Assembly (NCBI RefSeq): GCF_005871185.1
Contig: NZ_SWKN01000006.1
Span: 186,001 to 250,000 of the forward strand
Source: Limnobacter alexandrii
GTDB taxonomy: Bacteria > Pseudomonadota > Gammaproteobacteria > Burkholderiales > Burkholderiaceae_B
DNA: 64,000 nt
Direction of reading: 5' to 3'
Shown here: positions 35,273-44,339 of the stretch, in pieces
How positions within the stretch are numbered: position 1 is the stretch's first letter
Layout of the letters: each line of letters opens with the position of its first letter
Notes under the pieces: generated by a model
What the model was told of the DNA's origin: nothing
The model's database searches: none
What the model saw: only the letters and a program-made list of their open reading frames with translations
Program-made: the position numbers and the translations under genes

Positions 35273-35940
35273 CAATGGCCCATTATTCGCCACACAATTT
35301 GCCAAACGGACCGTGGCAAGTTTTACTACAGCACGCATTGACATTGATCGATGAAGCAGCAAGATATGGCGGTGTAACCAGCCCTGTTTGGACTTTTGGT
35401 GGAGGAACGGTGTTAATGCTGCGTTACAGACACCGGCTTAGCAAAGACATTGATATTTTTGTACCTGACCCACAATACTTGGGTTTTGTAAGTCCACGAC
35501 TTAGCGATCATGCAGAGTCGATTAGTACTGATTATGTTGAGGGCCCGGGTTACGTCAAACTTTTCCGCCCAGAGGGGGAAATTGACTTCGTTGCTTCCAC
35601 CAACCTTACCGAAAGCCCCTATGAAGAATGGAACCTGTTTGGCCACAAGGTAAATGTTGAGACAGCAGCGGAAATCGTGGCAAAAAAACTGTTTCACCGC
35701 GGACACCGGGCCACTGCGCGGGACTTGTTTGACTTGGCTATGGTGATTGAAAAAGAACGAGAGCAATTAACAAGTGCTGCACCGTATTTAACCAAATACA
35801 GAAAAGAATTTTTGCAGCAAATTGATCAGCGTAAATTTGTACTGGAAGCCCAGTTTGATGCTATTGACCGCCTGGAATATCAAGCCACCTACCAACAGGC
35901 CGTGACACTTGCCACTGACTTTTTAACATCGCTGGACTGA
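35269..35940 (+). CDS. AbiEii/AbiGii-family nucleotidyltransferase toxin A
   Basis: This 223-residue protein shows the nucleotidyltransferase core of the AbiEii family: GGGTVLMLRYRHRLSKDIDIF, with GGGT at 44-47 and the metal-binding Asp60 and Asp62. Further blocks are EIDFVAS and the helical ETAAEIVAKKLFHRGHRATARDLFDLAM. Family members transfer nucleotides to target RNAs and stop growth until the partner blocks them. The start is the ATG at 35269, overlapping the HTH gene. It sits between two copies of the lipase unit on the opposite strand. Confidence 0.83.
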   Translation: MTMAHYSPHNLPNGPWQVLLQHALTLIDEAARYGGVTSPVWTFGGGTVLMLRYRHRLSKDIDIFVPDPQYLGFVSPRLSDHAESISTDYVEGPGYVKLFRPEGEIDFVASTNLTESPYEEWNLFGHKVNVETAAEIVAKKLFHRGHRATARDLFDLAMVIEKEREQLTSAAPYLTKYRKEFLQQIDQRKFVLEAQFDAIDRLEYQATYQQAVTLATDFLTSLD

Positions 35941-35951
35941 CCCTATTTGCA

Positions 35952-37136
35952 TTACCGCCCCACCAGTTGAATGGCCTGTTTGGCCATGGTGTTGACCGAC
36001 TGGTGCAGCAGCCCGAACACCCAGCGGATGGTGGCTACCGAAGCGTCGGCCACAGTGTGAGTTGCGCGCCCAAGATAAGCCATGATGGCGTTAAGCATGC
36101 CCGCCACTTCTTTGGCCTGTTTGTGGCTGGCCTGCGCGTAGCGGGCGAGAATTTCAGCCATTTGATCAAGCACGGTAAACGAACCAGTGCCGTAGTGCCC
36201 CACGCTGAGCAGGCTTTGTGCACCCAGGCGGGTAAGCATGTCGTGAATGGCTTTGTTGATCATTTTCAACAGCCTGCCGCTGAACATGGCACCGGGCATT
36301 TTGGCCAGTTGCTCGAATCGCCCTGCTTCAGCGTTGTTGGCGGGGTACATGGAGTTTTCAAGTTGCTGTTGCTTACCCCGGGTGTGGCTTTGCATTTGCT
36401 TCCAGGTGCTGTTGACCATGCTGCTGTAGCCAGTGGCAAGCTTGTGCTGGAATGCGCTGACTGTTGCCCAGCCTCCGTCCAGTAGCACCGTTCCGTGGCA
36501 ATACGGTGCGTGCACAAACGGATAAACAGGAAGCATGGTGACGGCATCGGCCTCGTTGGCCACGCGGTACACATGCTCGGCGTTCATTTTTTTGCTGAGG
36601 TGTTCGGCATACGGCACCATGCCCACACGCGGTGCGGCCACGGTGTAAAGGTATGAATTCAAGCCGAGTTCCGCGCAAGCTGCGGCATTGAGGTTGGCCA
36701 ACGCACCACCCAGGCTGTGGCCCATGCAGTGCACTGCGGTGGGCTTGAAGCCCAGGTTTTGTTGCTTGATGAATTCGTTAAGCTGCTGCACGTAGCTTTT
36801 GAATGTGGTGTTGAAACCTTTGTGAATGGCGTGGCCGGTGGGGCCGAGGGTGGGGATAGCGTTGATGTCAGTGCCAACATCGGCATGACTGACAGTGCCC
36901 CGCGTGGCGATGACAATTTCGCGAGAACGACCGCCGTTGAGCTGGGCCATGAAACCAAAGCCGCTGGCCACAGGGGTGATGAGGCCAGAGGTGGCGGTGA
37001 TAGGTTTGAGGGTTTCAACATCTACAAAAGGCAGTGCATTCGCCAAGTCCCGTTTCACAACTTGAGTGAAGCCGTTTTTGAGTTCATACGCCTTGTCCGA
37101 TAAAACAAATATCTGAGTTGGGTTTAATTCATTCAT
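35952..37136 (-). CDS. Class 3 lipase-like protein, copy B
   Basis: This 394-residue protein is a paralog of the copy at 32971-34158. The nucleophile elbow CMGHSLGGALANLN and the HAPYCHGTVLLDGG block are unchanged, so it should be active. The first 47 residues (MNELNPTQIFVLSDKAYELK...) and a short stretch after ATRGT are different from copy A; elsewhere only a few residues differ. The ATG at 37136 overlaps the secreted-protein stop by 4 bp. There is no signal peptide. Confidence 0.8.
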   Translation of the reverse strand: MNELNPTQIFVLSDKAYELKNGFTQVVKRDLANALPFVDVETLKPITATSGLITPVASGFGFMAQLNGGRSREIVIATRGTVSHADVGTDINAIPTLGPTGHAIHKGFNTTFKSYVQQLNEFIKQQNLGFKPTAVHCMGHSLGGALANLNAAACAELGLNSYLYTVAAPRVGMVPYAEHLSKKMNAEHVYRVANEADAVTMLPVYPFVHAPYCHGTVLLDGGWATVSAFQHKLATGYSSMVNSTWKQMQSHTRGKQQQLENSMYPANNAEAGRFEQLAKMPGAMFSGRLLKMINKAIHDMLTRLGAQSLLSVGHYGTGSFTVLDQMAEILARYAQASHKQAKEVAGMLNAIMAYLGRATHTVADASVATIRWVFGLLHQSVNTMAKQAIQLVGR

Positions 37137-37612
37137 AGAGGTTGATTCCCGTTGTGTTGGCAGCGCACGATGCGCCCAAAAGAAAACTCTTCAAACTTTG
37201 CTAAATCGCATTCGATTCGAATAACCCCATCTTTTGATTCAGTCCCCAAATTAAAGTCGTGCTTGCTGTAGGACCAAATTGTGTACGGGTTGCCCTCATA
37301 GAAAACTTCCAATGTCTGAGAGACTCGAGGATTCGCAGACAGCAAGTCAGGCCTTAAGAACCGACGCTCAGCCACTGTTTGAAATTGAAATCGCCCCTGT
37401 GAATCAGTCTGTACGTGATCCGCATATTCATCATTTTCAAATCCGCCACTGCGCAAAAGCCGAGTCACTTTTAAATTGGCCAGCGGCTTCCCTTGCCAAT
37501 GAATGAGCCCTTCAATGGGTGAGCAGTACACAATTTTTTGGAACACAAAAGCCTCCGTGGGCTGGGGTGCAAGGGGCAGCAGCAATACCAAGGCGAGCAA
37601 GATGCGGTGCAT
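37133..37612 (-). CDS. Small secreted protein (DUF6795-like), copy B
   Basis: This 159-residue protein is a paralog of the copy at 34151-34633. The signal peptide and the first 105 residues are almost identical; the C-terminal third (EVFYEGNPYTIWSYSKHDFN onward) is diverged, although FNLGTE and RIECDLAKFE remain recognisable. It overlaps the lipase B start by 4 bp. The upstream 50 bp also match copy A, so both may share promoter type. Confidence 0.7.
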   Translation of the reverse strand: MHRILLALVLLLPLAPQPTEAFVFQKIVYCSPIEGLIHWQGKPLANLKVTRLLRSGGFENDEYADHVQTDSQGRFQFQTVAERRFLRPDLLSANPRVSQTLEVFYEGNPYTIWSYSKHDFNLGTESKDGVIRIECDLAKFEEFSFGRIVRCQHNGNQPL

Positions 37613-37827
37613 GGTTTAAGCCTGTCCGTTTCGGATAAACAAACACGCTAGCACTGGATAGGGCGGGAGGCAAAAACCAGATTGGGTGTGTAATCAGGAT
37701 GGGGCTGGTTGGCCAGATAGCCTGCGGCTCGAAAGCGTAGCTAAAATGTGATGCGCGCGCGCCCCTCTTGTACAATACGTGAACCAGACCACACGGTATC
37801 TTCAACCCAACTCAGAGAGCAATTTAA

Positions 37828-38760
37828 TTGGCACATTATTTGGTTACTGGCGGAGCGGGATTCATTGGCTCTCACTTGGTAGAAGCATTGAGCCTCACCG
37901 GACACTCAGTGACCGTGCTGGACAACTTGAGTAGTGGACACAAAAAAAACGTTGAAACTTTTGTCAGCAACCGAGTGAAGTTTGTAGAAGGCGATATTCG
38001 AGACACAGCGCTACTTGATCAACTGGTCAAAAACTGTGACGGTATATTTCACTTGGCAGCGCTGGTTTCCGTACCCCAATCCATTGAACAACCAAAAGAC
38101 TCTTTCGAGATCAACCTGCAGGGCACGCTCAATGTGCTGGAATGTTGCCGCAAACAGCCGCATGTTCGGCTTGTTTTCGCCAGTTCTGCAGCAGTTTACG
38201 GTGACACCAAAATATGCCCGGTCAAAGAGACCATTGTGGGAATACCATTGTCACCTTATGGTCTACACAAATGGATGTGCGAAGAACAGGCTGGCCTGTA
38301 TGCTGCGCTTTACAGTGTCAATTCCGTTGGACTGCGTTTTTTCAATGTGTTTGGTCCGAGACAAGACCCTTCTTCGCCCTACTCTGGCGTAATTTCCATT
38401 TTCATTGATCGATTGCGACGTGGACAGGCCCCAACAATTTTTGGCGATGGAAGCCAAACCCGCGACTTTGTATATGTGGGCGATGTTGTGCAAGCGCTGA
38501 TCAAAGCGATGAACAGCAAGAAACAAGGATTCGCAGCCTACAACGTTGGCCGGGGCGAGAGCGTTACAATCAACATGCTTTGGAAAATTTTGTGCAACGT
38601 TGTGGGTGCCGATTTACCAGCGAAATTTGGACCAGCCCGAGAAGGCGAGATACATACGTCCTTGGCGAATATTTCCAAAATTGAAATGGAACTGGGCTAC
38701 GCAGCAGAGACAAACCTGAAAGAAGGTTTGAAAAAAACTTACGAATGGGCAACCCAATGA
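37828..38760 (+). CDS. UDP-glucose/UDP-GlcNAc 4-epimerase (GalE/WbpP-like)
   Basis: This 310-residue extended SDR has [16 protein letters not shown] at the N-terminus, [11 protein letters not shown], and the catalytic Tyr-x3-Lys in [13 protein letters not shown]. Sequence around [20 protein letters not shown] is typical of the WbpP/WbgU type, which act on N-acetylated UDP-hexoses (UDP-GlcNAc to UDP-GalNAc). It begins with a TTG at 37828, the only start that keeps the Rossmann motif at the N-terminus. It overlaps rmlA by 4 bp. Substrate preference is inferred. Confidence 0.82.
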   Translation: MAHYLVTGGAGFIGSHLVEALSLTGHSVTVLDNLSSGHKKNVETFVSNRVKFVEGDIRDTALLDQLVKNCDGIFHLAALVSVPQSIEQPKDSFEINLQGTLNVLECCRKQPHVRLVFASSAAVYGDTKICPVKETIVGIPLSPYGLHKWMCEEQAGLYAALYSVNSVGLRFFNVFGPRQDPSSPYSGVISIFIDRLRRGQAPTIFGDGSQTRDFVYVGDVVQALIKAMNSKKQGFAAYNVGRGESVTINMLWKILCNVVGADLPAKFGPAREGEIHTSLANISKIEMELGYAAETNLKEGLKKTYEWATQ

Positions 38761-39632
38761 ATAACAGAAAAGGCATTTTGCTGGCCGGTGGGTCGGGCAC
38801 TCGCCTGTACCCGGTTACCACCGCAATTTCAAAACAATTGATGCCGGTGTATGACAAGCCAATGGTGTACTACCCCTTGAGCACCTTGATGTTGGCGGGC
38901 ATTCGCGAAGTGATGTTGATTTCAACCCCACAAGACATCCCTTTGTTCAAAACCTTGCTTGGCGATGGCTCCCAATGGGGAATGAAAATTGAGTACGGGA
39001 TTCAACAGAACCCGGATGGTTTGGCACAGGCCTTTTTGATTGCAGAAAACTTCATTGATGGAAGCCCAAGCTGTTTGATTCTTGGTGACAATATTTTCTA
39101 TGGTCACGCCCTTGCCGAGCAATTGCACACGGTAAGCCAACACGATGCTGGGGCCACCGTATTTGCCTACCATGTACACGACCCGGAACGCTATGGCGTG
39201 GTTAGTTTTGACGATCAACACCGCGCGATCGACATCGAAGAAAAGCCCAAGAAACCAAAGAGCAATTACGCGGTGACAGGTTTGTATTTCTACGACCAAC
39301 AGGTGTGTGAAATTGCACACACGATCAAGCCCTCAGTCAGGGGTGAACTAGAAATTACCGATGTGAACAAGCGTTACCTGGAGATGGGCAAATTACAAGT
39401 TGAAATTATGCGGCGGGGTTACACCTGGCTGGACACCGGCACCCACGATAGTTTGTTGGATGCGGCCTCGTTTATTCACACCATTCAAAGGCGGCAAGGT
39501 TTGATGGTAAGTTGCCCAGAGGAAATTGCATTCATGCAAGGCTGGATCGATGAAGAGCAGGTACGCAAACTGGCGAAGCCTTTGGTGAAAAACGAGTATG
39601 GAAAGTATTTGATGGGCTTATTGGGTAAGTGA
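38757..39632 (+). CDS. rmlA: Glucose-1-phosphate thymidylyltransferase (second copy)
   Basis: This 291-residue paralog of the copy at 3930 carries [50 protein letters not shown] and [15 protein letters not shown]. It makes dTDP-glucose, which after RmlB action is the substrate of FdtA and FdtB in the facing operon. The ATG at 38757 overlaps the epimerase stop. Its 3' end overlaps the 3' end of the convergent FemAB-like gene by 15 bp. The two RmlA copies differ at many positions, so this is not a recent duplication. Confidence 0.93.
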   Translation: MNNRKGILLAGGSGTRLYPVTTAISKQLMPVYDKPMVYYPLSTLMLAGIREVMLISTPQDIPLFKTLLGDGSQWGMKIEYGIQQNPDGLAQAFLIAENFIDGSPSCLILGDNIFYGHALAEQLHTVSQHDAGATVFAYHVHDPERYGVVSFDDQHRAIDIEEKPKKPKSNYAVTGLYFYDQQVCEIAHTIKPSVRGELEITDVNKRYLEMGKLQVEIMRRGYTWLDTGTHDSLLDAASFIHTIQRRQGLMVSCPEEIAFMQGWIDEEQVRKLAKPLVKNEYGKYLMGLLGK

Positions 39633-40559
39633 CCATTCGTAAAAATCGTGACAAATGGTACGCCCACCGAACATTTCCTTTTGCAAGCAAAGTCCTTCGT
39701 TGAGATAGGTTCCTTGTTGCTCAGTGGAAATACCAAAACTGAAATATTCCAGGTTTGCGAACTCGTGTTGTATTAAGTAGGCCAACAGCAGATCGAGAGC
39801 ACCGCATTGTAAGCCTTGGTCCGAATTGAACATGTATTGCGTGTGCGAAGTTTTTCGATCAACAAAAACCAATACAGCAGCTACCAGAACGCCGTTTAAC
39901 GCTGCATTGAACAAACGGATATTTTTCGGAAAACGGCTGTTGAGCAAACTCATTTCATCGGCTGAATGAACCGGCTTGACCCCGTGCCGCGATTGCAATA
40001 CCTCCCGCCCCAACTGAAAAAAGTCACTGAAATTCGTGCCTTCAAAAATTTCTACGCCAGCCCGTATGCCTTTCTTGACTCCCTCTTTTTTGCCTTTTGA
40101 AAACCTGAGTTGACTTGGCAGGTGAATCACAGTGGACGCATCCCGACGTACCAGCCTGGCCTCCATTTGGTGAAGACAGTAGAGGTCTTCTGCTGCGGGC
40201 ATACTGTGGTAGATAGAAGGCACTGCTTTGTATAAAACAGAACTAAAACCAGCCATTCGCAAATAGCTGGCAATCAACGAAAACCAGCTGCGAACTTGGC
40301 TTAGCTTGGCATCGCTGGTTAAGACCAAGCCGCCATAAGTTAAACCACCATGAGATATCAGTTGTTGGCCGTGAACACTTCCAGCAAGCACCGCTTGAAT
40401 ATTTCCTTTGTCATCGATCACGAGGACTGAGTGGTCTTCAAATCGATCTGCATGGTATTCCATGTAATCACGATTGAAGAGAAAGGTACCGTTCTTGGAT
40501 CTGTCAACGAACTGATTCCAGCGCACTTTAAAGTCAGAGGAATATCGAACGACTTGCAT
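39618..40559 (-). CDS. FemAB/GNAT-like acyltransferase
   Basis: This 313-residue protein begins with [24 protein letters not shown], followed by [14 protein letters not shown]-terminal half with [15 protein letters not shown] and [23 protein letters not shown] fits the double-GNAT FemAB fold. Family members transfer amino acids or acyl groups; in O-antigen clusters they may modify an amino sugar. The acceptor is unknown. It is the last gene of the 14-gene minus-strand operon and starts within 1 bp of the preceding stop. Confidence 0.65.
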   Translation of the reverse strand: MQVVRYSSDFKVRWNQFVDRSKNGTFLFNRDYMEYHADRFEDHSVLVIDDKGNIQAVLAGSVHGQQLISHGGLTYGGLVLTSDAKLSQVRSWFSLIASYLRMAGFSSVLYKAVPSIYHSMPAAEDLYCLHQMEARLVRRDASTVIHLPSQLRFSKGKKEGVKKGIRAGVEIFEGTNFSDFFQLGREVLQSRHGVKPVHSADEMSLLNSRFPKNIRLFNAALNGVLVAAVLVFVDRKTSHTQYMFNSDQGLQCGALDLLLAYLIQHEFANLEYFSFGISTEQQGTYLNEGLCLQKEMFGGRTICHDFYEWSLTQ

Positions 40560-41476
40560 TATTCAGCTGACTCCAGTTCAGCCCAACCAAATCCCTCTGA
40601 CCCCATATTGTTACCGTTGTAAAACATGAGGGTTTTTCCGTTTACCTGCAGCAGTGCTGGATAACAAAGGTGCTGACTGTCCCAGCCCTCGGGAGCCAAA
40701 GAAATGCCCAATTGATCATCAATTCGAGTCCAGTTCAAACCGTCATCGGACTTGGCGAGTCCCGGAAAATAGTCACCCCGCGGCGTACCCCAAGTGAAAT
40801 GCATATATCGCTGGCCTGCAATGAAAAAAACTCTGGGGCGCCCGATGCGATATTCATCACCTGAGAGTGCTATACAAGGCTGTGTGTCAGGATCAAAATG
40901 TACACCGTCTACTGAGGACGCATGACGAATTTGGTAGCGAGGGTACGGCTTGCCGTCGATTAATTCCCACCCATCATCACACGCGTACCATGCGCGAAAA
41001 AGGCCGCTCTCCTGATGAACACTGTGAATTGCGCGTATGTAGATTCCTTCATCTGCACGATCAAGCACTGGTGATCTAGAGACACGGGTAAAACTATCCC
41101 CACCGTCAGTACTGATGGCAAGTCCACTGAAAGCCAGAAATTTCGCTTTTGCAACCAACTGGAAACCCACGTAATACATATACAGTGAATTGCCCACTTG
41201 AATTACATCACCTAGGATTACACCATTGTCATCAAACGCGCCAGGTTGGCCTACGTCCAACGCAGGGGTTTCTGAAACCTGCAAAACCTTATTTGGATTG
41301 CTCGAATCAAGATCGACAAACCCGATTCTGCTGACTCCTTGAGAATCCCTAAAGCCAGCATAAACCCGGATAATGTCTGGATTCAACAATATAGGGGTTG
41401 GCGTAAGGGCACTGTTTTGCGCCCAGACCTGCTTGCCCTTGGGGCCGTATATATGGCCCTTTTTATGCCACTTCAT
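40559..41476 (-). CDS. Five-bladed beta-propeller glycosidase-like protein
   Basis: This 305-residue protein has repeated propeller-like blocks: LNPDIIRVYAGFRDSQGVSRIGFVDLD, then GDVIQVGNSLYMYYVGFQL, ISTDGGDSFTRVSRSPVL and GKTLMFYNGNNMGSEGFGWAELE. This looks like the GH43/GH130-type fold seen in proteins annotated in O-antigen clusters. There is no signal peptide, so it acts in the cytoplasm, where glycan hydrolysis would be odd; a phosphorylase, transferase or binding role is possible. It overlaps its upstream neighbour by 4 bp. Confidence 0.65.
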   Translation of the reverse strand: MKWHKKGHIYGPKGKQVWAQNSALTPTPILLNPDIIRVYAGFRDSQGVSRIGFVDLDSSNPNKVLQVSETPALDVGQPGAFDDNGVILGDVIQVGNSLYMYYVGFQLVAKAKFLAFSGLAISTDGGDSFTRVSRSPVLDRADEGIYIRAIHSVHQESGLFRAWYACDDGWELIDGKPYPRYQIRHASSVDGVHFDPDTQPCIALSGDEYRIGRPRVFFIAGQRYMHFTWGTPRGDYFPGLAKSDDGLNWTRIDDQLGISLAPEGWDSQHLCYPALLQVNGKTLMFYNGNNMGSEGFGWAELESAE

Positions 41477-42162
41477 TCGCCATCCTTAATGCGAAACAGT
41501 CTGCGAGCACCTACCTTGGAGGGTTCGGTGCTGGGTGCCTGAACAAGCTGACCGGCCTCAGTGTTTTTTTGAATTAATGCACCGGCACCAATGAAGCAGT
41601 CCTCACCCAAGGTGATGTTGTTGATCAAGGTTGAATTAACACCGAGGAAACAGTTTTCCCCGATCTCGCAATAGCCGGACACAACAACCTGCGAGGCCAG
41701 AAAACAGTGATCGCGAATAACCGTGTTGTGACCAATGTGATTTCCACTCCATAACACAATGTTGTTACCCAACTTCACAAAGGGTTGAAGTGTATTGTCT
41801 TCAAATACAAAACAGTTCTCGCCAATTTCGACATTACGCCATACAAAAGCACGTGGACTGACGTAACTGGCCAACCGATATCCTTTGGCTTTGGTTTCAA
41901 GGTAGAGGCGTTTGCGAATTCTGTTCAGTTTGGTTGAACTGATTGCCACAAATGCATCTACATCATCTGGAGAATACTTGCTTTGCAGTTCTTCAAAGGA
42001 TACAACTGGCAAACCGCACTGTACTTTCTCTTTGAGATAGGCCGACTCTACAGAGAAGGCCACTACTTCGTAGTCGGTATCCACTGTGAAGTACTCGTAA
42101 GCAATTAGTGCGGTTTCCCCCGCACCAACAATCACCAATTTTTTGTTTTTGCTCATGTTCAT
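41473..42162 (-). CDS. NeuD/PglD-type sugar O- or N-acetyltransferase
   Basis: This 229-residue protein has an N-terminal nucleotide-sugar-binding part (KLVIVGAGETALIAYEYF) and a left-handed beta-helix of hexapeptide repeats, for example NVEIGENCFVFEDNTLQPFVKLGNNIVLWSGNHIGH and ITLGEDCFIGAGALIQ. The His in GNHIGHNTVI is in the position of the catalytic His of this family. Possible jobs are acetylation of dTDP-Fuc3N (there is no typical FdtC here) or of another sugar in the glycan. The start could be 42162 or the ATG at 42156. Confidence 0.75.
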   Translation of the reverse strand: MNMSKNKKLVIVGAGETALIAYEYFTVDTDYEVVAFSVESAYLKEKVQCGLPVVSFEELQSKYSPDDVDAFVAISSTKLNRIRKRLYLETKAKGYRLASYVSPRAFVWRNVEIGENCFVFEDNTLQPFVKLGNNIVLWSGNHIGHNTVIRDHCFLASQVVVSGYCEIGENCFLGVNSTLINNITLGEDCFIGAGALIQKNTEAGQLVQAPSTEPSKVGARRLFRIKDGE

Positions 42163-43061
42163 CCCCTAAATTGTAAAACTCGCAAACCCAAATGAAACAG
42201 TCGGTTTAGCTTGGCAAAAAGCCAAGACAATTGAGGCGAATTTTTCTGTTGTAAACGATAGGGCAACGTTCGAAACCAGAGGTAGTTTCTAAGCCAAGGT
42301 ATCGCCGTATTTGCATAAATATCTGACTCTGTTCTTGCACAATCTGAGCGAATCAACATTTGATCTACTCCGGGTGTGTATTGATTCTCTCCGCGCCCGC
42401 GAAAACGATAAAGATGCACCACGTTGTGCATGTACCCAAAGCGTTTCGTTTCAGCAATTTTAAGGGCTGACCAGCGATCTTCAAGCGAATACTCGCTGGG
42501 GTACGGACCAAAACTTCGAAATACCTTTGTTTTTCCAAACAACCGACACCACGGTAAACCCCAAACGTAGATTAAATCGAGCATCAAAAAGAACTGGATT
42601 TTGAACAGAATATTTTGAAACCCATTAATAACACGCGCCTTGATGGTACTGCCTTGCAAATCGATAATTGCACAATTACCCCATACAAAATCTTTGTCAG
42701 AATTGCGCAGCATGTAGTTGCGTTGCAAATCAATGGCCTCGGGTGCCAATAAATCGTCTGACGCGAAATGTGTTAGGTATTCACCGTTGGCCAAAGCAAC
42801 CAACTTATTGAGGTTGCCATTGATTCCAAGATTCACTTCGTTCTCGATTAGCTGCCAAGACTCAAAATGACGCCCATGCTGCTCAAGCCATGTTCGACAA
42901 ACCTGAATGGAATTGTCTTTGGATTTGTCGTCACAAACAATCAACTCAACCTTTGACACGTCGGATTGCAACAGACTTTCCAGTGCAGGAACTACAGTGG
43001 CTTCATGGTTGTACATAGCAACCATGACCGTCACAATTCCCTTTTTTTCGTGTGAACTCAT
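42159..43061 (-). CDS. Glycosyltransferase, GT2 family
   Basis: This 300-residue GT-A enzyme has VTVMVAMYNHEATVVPALESLL at the N-terminus, LIVCDDKSKDNSIQVC, and the metal-binding FASDDLLAPEAI near residue 101. The C-terminal part contains SLEDRWSALKIAE and RGENQYTPG, common in O-antigen GT2 proteins. I chose the ATG at 43061, 5 bp after the wzx stop; a longer frame would overlap wzx. The donor is unknown. Confidence 0.82.
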   Translation of the reverse strand: MSSHEKKGIVTVMVAMYNHEATVVPALESLLQSDVSKVELIVCDDKSKDNSIQVCRTWLEQHGRHFESWQLIENEVNLGINGNLNKLVALANGEYLTHFASDDLLAPEAIDLQRNYMLRNSDKDFVWGNCAIIDLQGSTIKARVINGFQNILFKIQFFLMLDLIYVWGLPWCRLFGKTKVFRSFGPYPSEYSLEDRWSALKIAETKRFGYMHNVVHLYRFRGRGENQYTPGVDQMLIRSDCARTESDIYANTAIPWLRNYLWFRTLPYRLQQKNSPQLSWLFAKLNRLFHLGLRVLQFRG

Positions 43062-43065
43062 TTTT

Positions 43066-44325
43066 TTACATAACCATTTTCGAGGGTAGGTCTTTAACAA
43101 TTACCAGCCAGCAATAAAGCCAGAATAAAGCGGAGTTAAACGCCTGAGCAAGTAAAACCCCTTCGATTCCATGATCGGCACCAAGCCAGAACCCAAGTAT
43201 CAGGAAACTGAGCCCAAACAGAAGCTCGGCTAGGACATACCATTTCACCATGGCTTTACCAAGCATGACAAAACCGAGTACCCAGCTTCCAATCTTGAGG
43301 AAATCTCCCAGCAATTGAAGCGGATAATACACTTCCATACCGGCGAAACTCGAATCAAAAAGAATCGGCGTAATTTGAAAACGCAGAAGGTAAATTGCCA
43401 TTGCCATTAAAAAAGCAGCGGGCAAGGCGAGTTGGTAAACCTTGATGATTTCTCGCTTGAGGGCAGACCAGCTTTGCGTTTCCGACACTCTGGGCAACAG
43501 GTATACGCTGAGTGTCGTGGTGATAAACATGAGGTACACATCGCTAATGCGGGTCACTGCATGCCATTGCCCTACCGGGCTGGCACCCTGAGTTTCAATC
43601 AGAAAATTTCGAATCGTAATTTGAACCGCAGGCGCGACCAGTGCACCCACCAAGGCCATCAAACCGAAGCCAAGCAGTTTGCGTAACTCGGAAAAATCAA
43701 AGCTGACAAATTGAAACTTAAGTTGAAACCAAGGCTTTTTGATTAACACCGCAATAGTCAATAACCCCACCACAGCCTGACTGATTGCAAGCGCCACCAA
43801 CGCACCATACAAACCTTTCCACATCGCCAAAAGCGATGCGATGGCTGCGCCGAGGATTGAAAGTGCAATGTTCAAGCTGACGTAGTTAACAACTTCTTTG
43901 CGACCATTTAAAACGGCCAAACCAAGGGAGTTGATAGCAAGTAAGGGCAGCGCTGCGGCCAGCCAGAAAAAAACCGATTGATATTCATCACTGCCTAGCA
44001 ACTGAGTGGAAAGTTGCCGGGAAAAAAGGACGATCGACACACCACACAGAAGTGCCACGCCAAGGCCGAACACGAAAGCAGTAGACCACAAACGATTTTG
44101 TGCAGACTGGTCGGCGCCATACTCCGCGGTGTACTTGGTTACGCCATTTTGAATGGCCTGCCCCGCCAAGGCCGACACAATGACCAATGCCTGCTGGAAC
44201 TGACCTATCAGTGCATAACCAGATGGGCCCACATAAATAGCCAACACTTTGTTCAAGCCAAGTGCGGTCAGAATTTTAACAATGACCGCGATGGCGTTGA
44301 GCAAACTGGTTTTGATAAGCCCCAC
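43066..44325 (-). CDS. wzx: WzxE-like flippase (second Wzx)
   Basis: This 419-residue polytopic protein has about 12 hydrophobic segments and resembles WzxE of the enterobacterial common antigen pathway: MGLIKTSLLNAIAVIVKILTAL, then GQAIQNGVTKYTAEY, ISDVYLMFITTTLSVYLLPRV and LQLLGDFLKIGSWVLGFVMLGKAMVKWY. It would flip undecaprenyl-linked oligosaccharide made by cluster 2. It differs clearly from the Wzx of cluster 1 in sequence, which supports two separate export routes. Confidence 0.87.
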   Translation of the reverse strand: MGLIKTSLLNAIAVIVKILTALGLNKVLAIYVGPSGYALIGQFQQALVIVSALAGQAIQNGVTKYTAEYGADQSAQNRLWSTAFVFGLGVALLCGVSIVLFSRQLSTQLLGSDEYQSVFFWLAAALPLLAINSLGLAVLNGRKEVVNYVSLNIALSILGAAIASLLAMWKGLYGALVALAISQAVVGLLTIAVLIKKPWFQLKFQFVSFDFSELRKLLGFGLMALVGALVAPAVQITIRNFLIETQGASPVGQWHAVTRISDVYLMFITTTLSVYLLPRVSETQSWSALKREIIKVYQLALPAAFLMAMAIYLLRFQITPILFDSSFAGMEVYYPLQLLGDFLKIGSWVLGFVMLGKAMVKWYVLAELLFGLSFLILGFWLGADHGIEGVLLAQAFNSALFWLYCWLVIVKDLPSKMVM

Positions 44326-44339
44326 GATTGGCCTTTGTC

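Larger units (their letters stand above)
35952..37670 (-). repeat. Duplicated 1.7-kb unit, copy B
   Basis: This is a direct repeat of 32971-34680 with the same gene order and orientation. The divergent block lies at about 37003-37345. The HTH/AbiEii pair lies between the copies. Confidence 0.85.
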
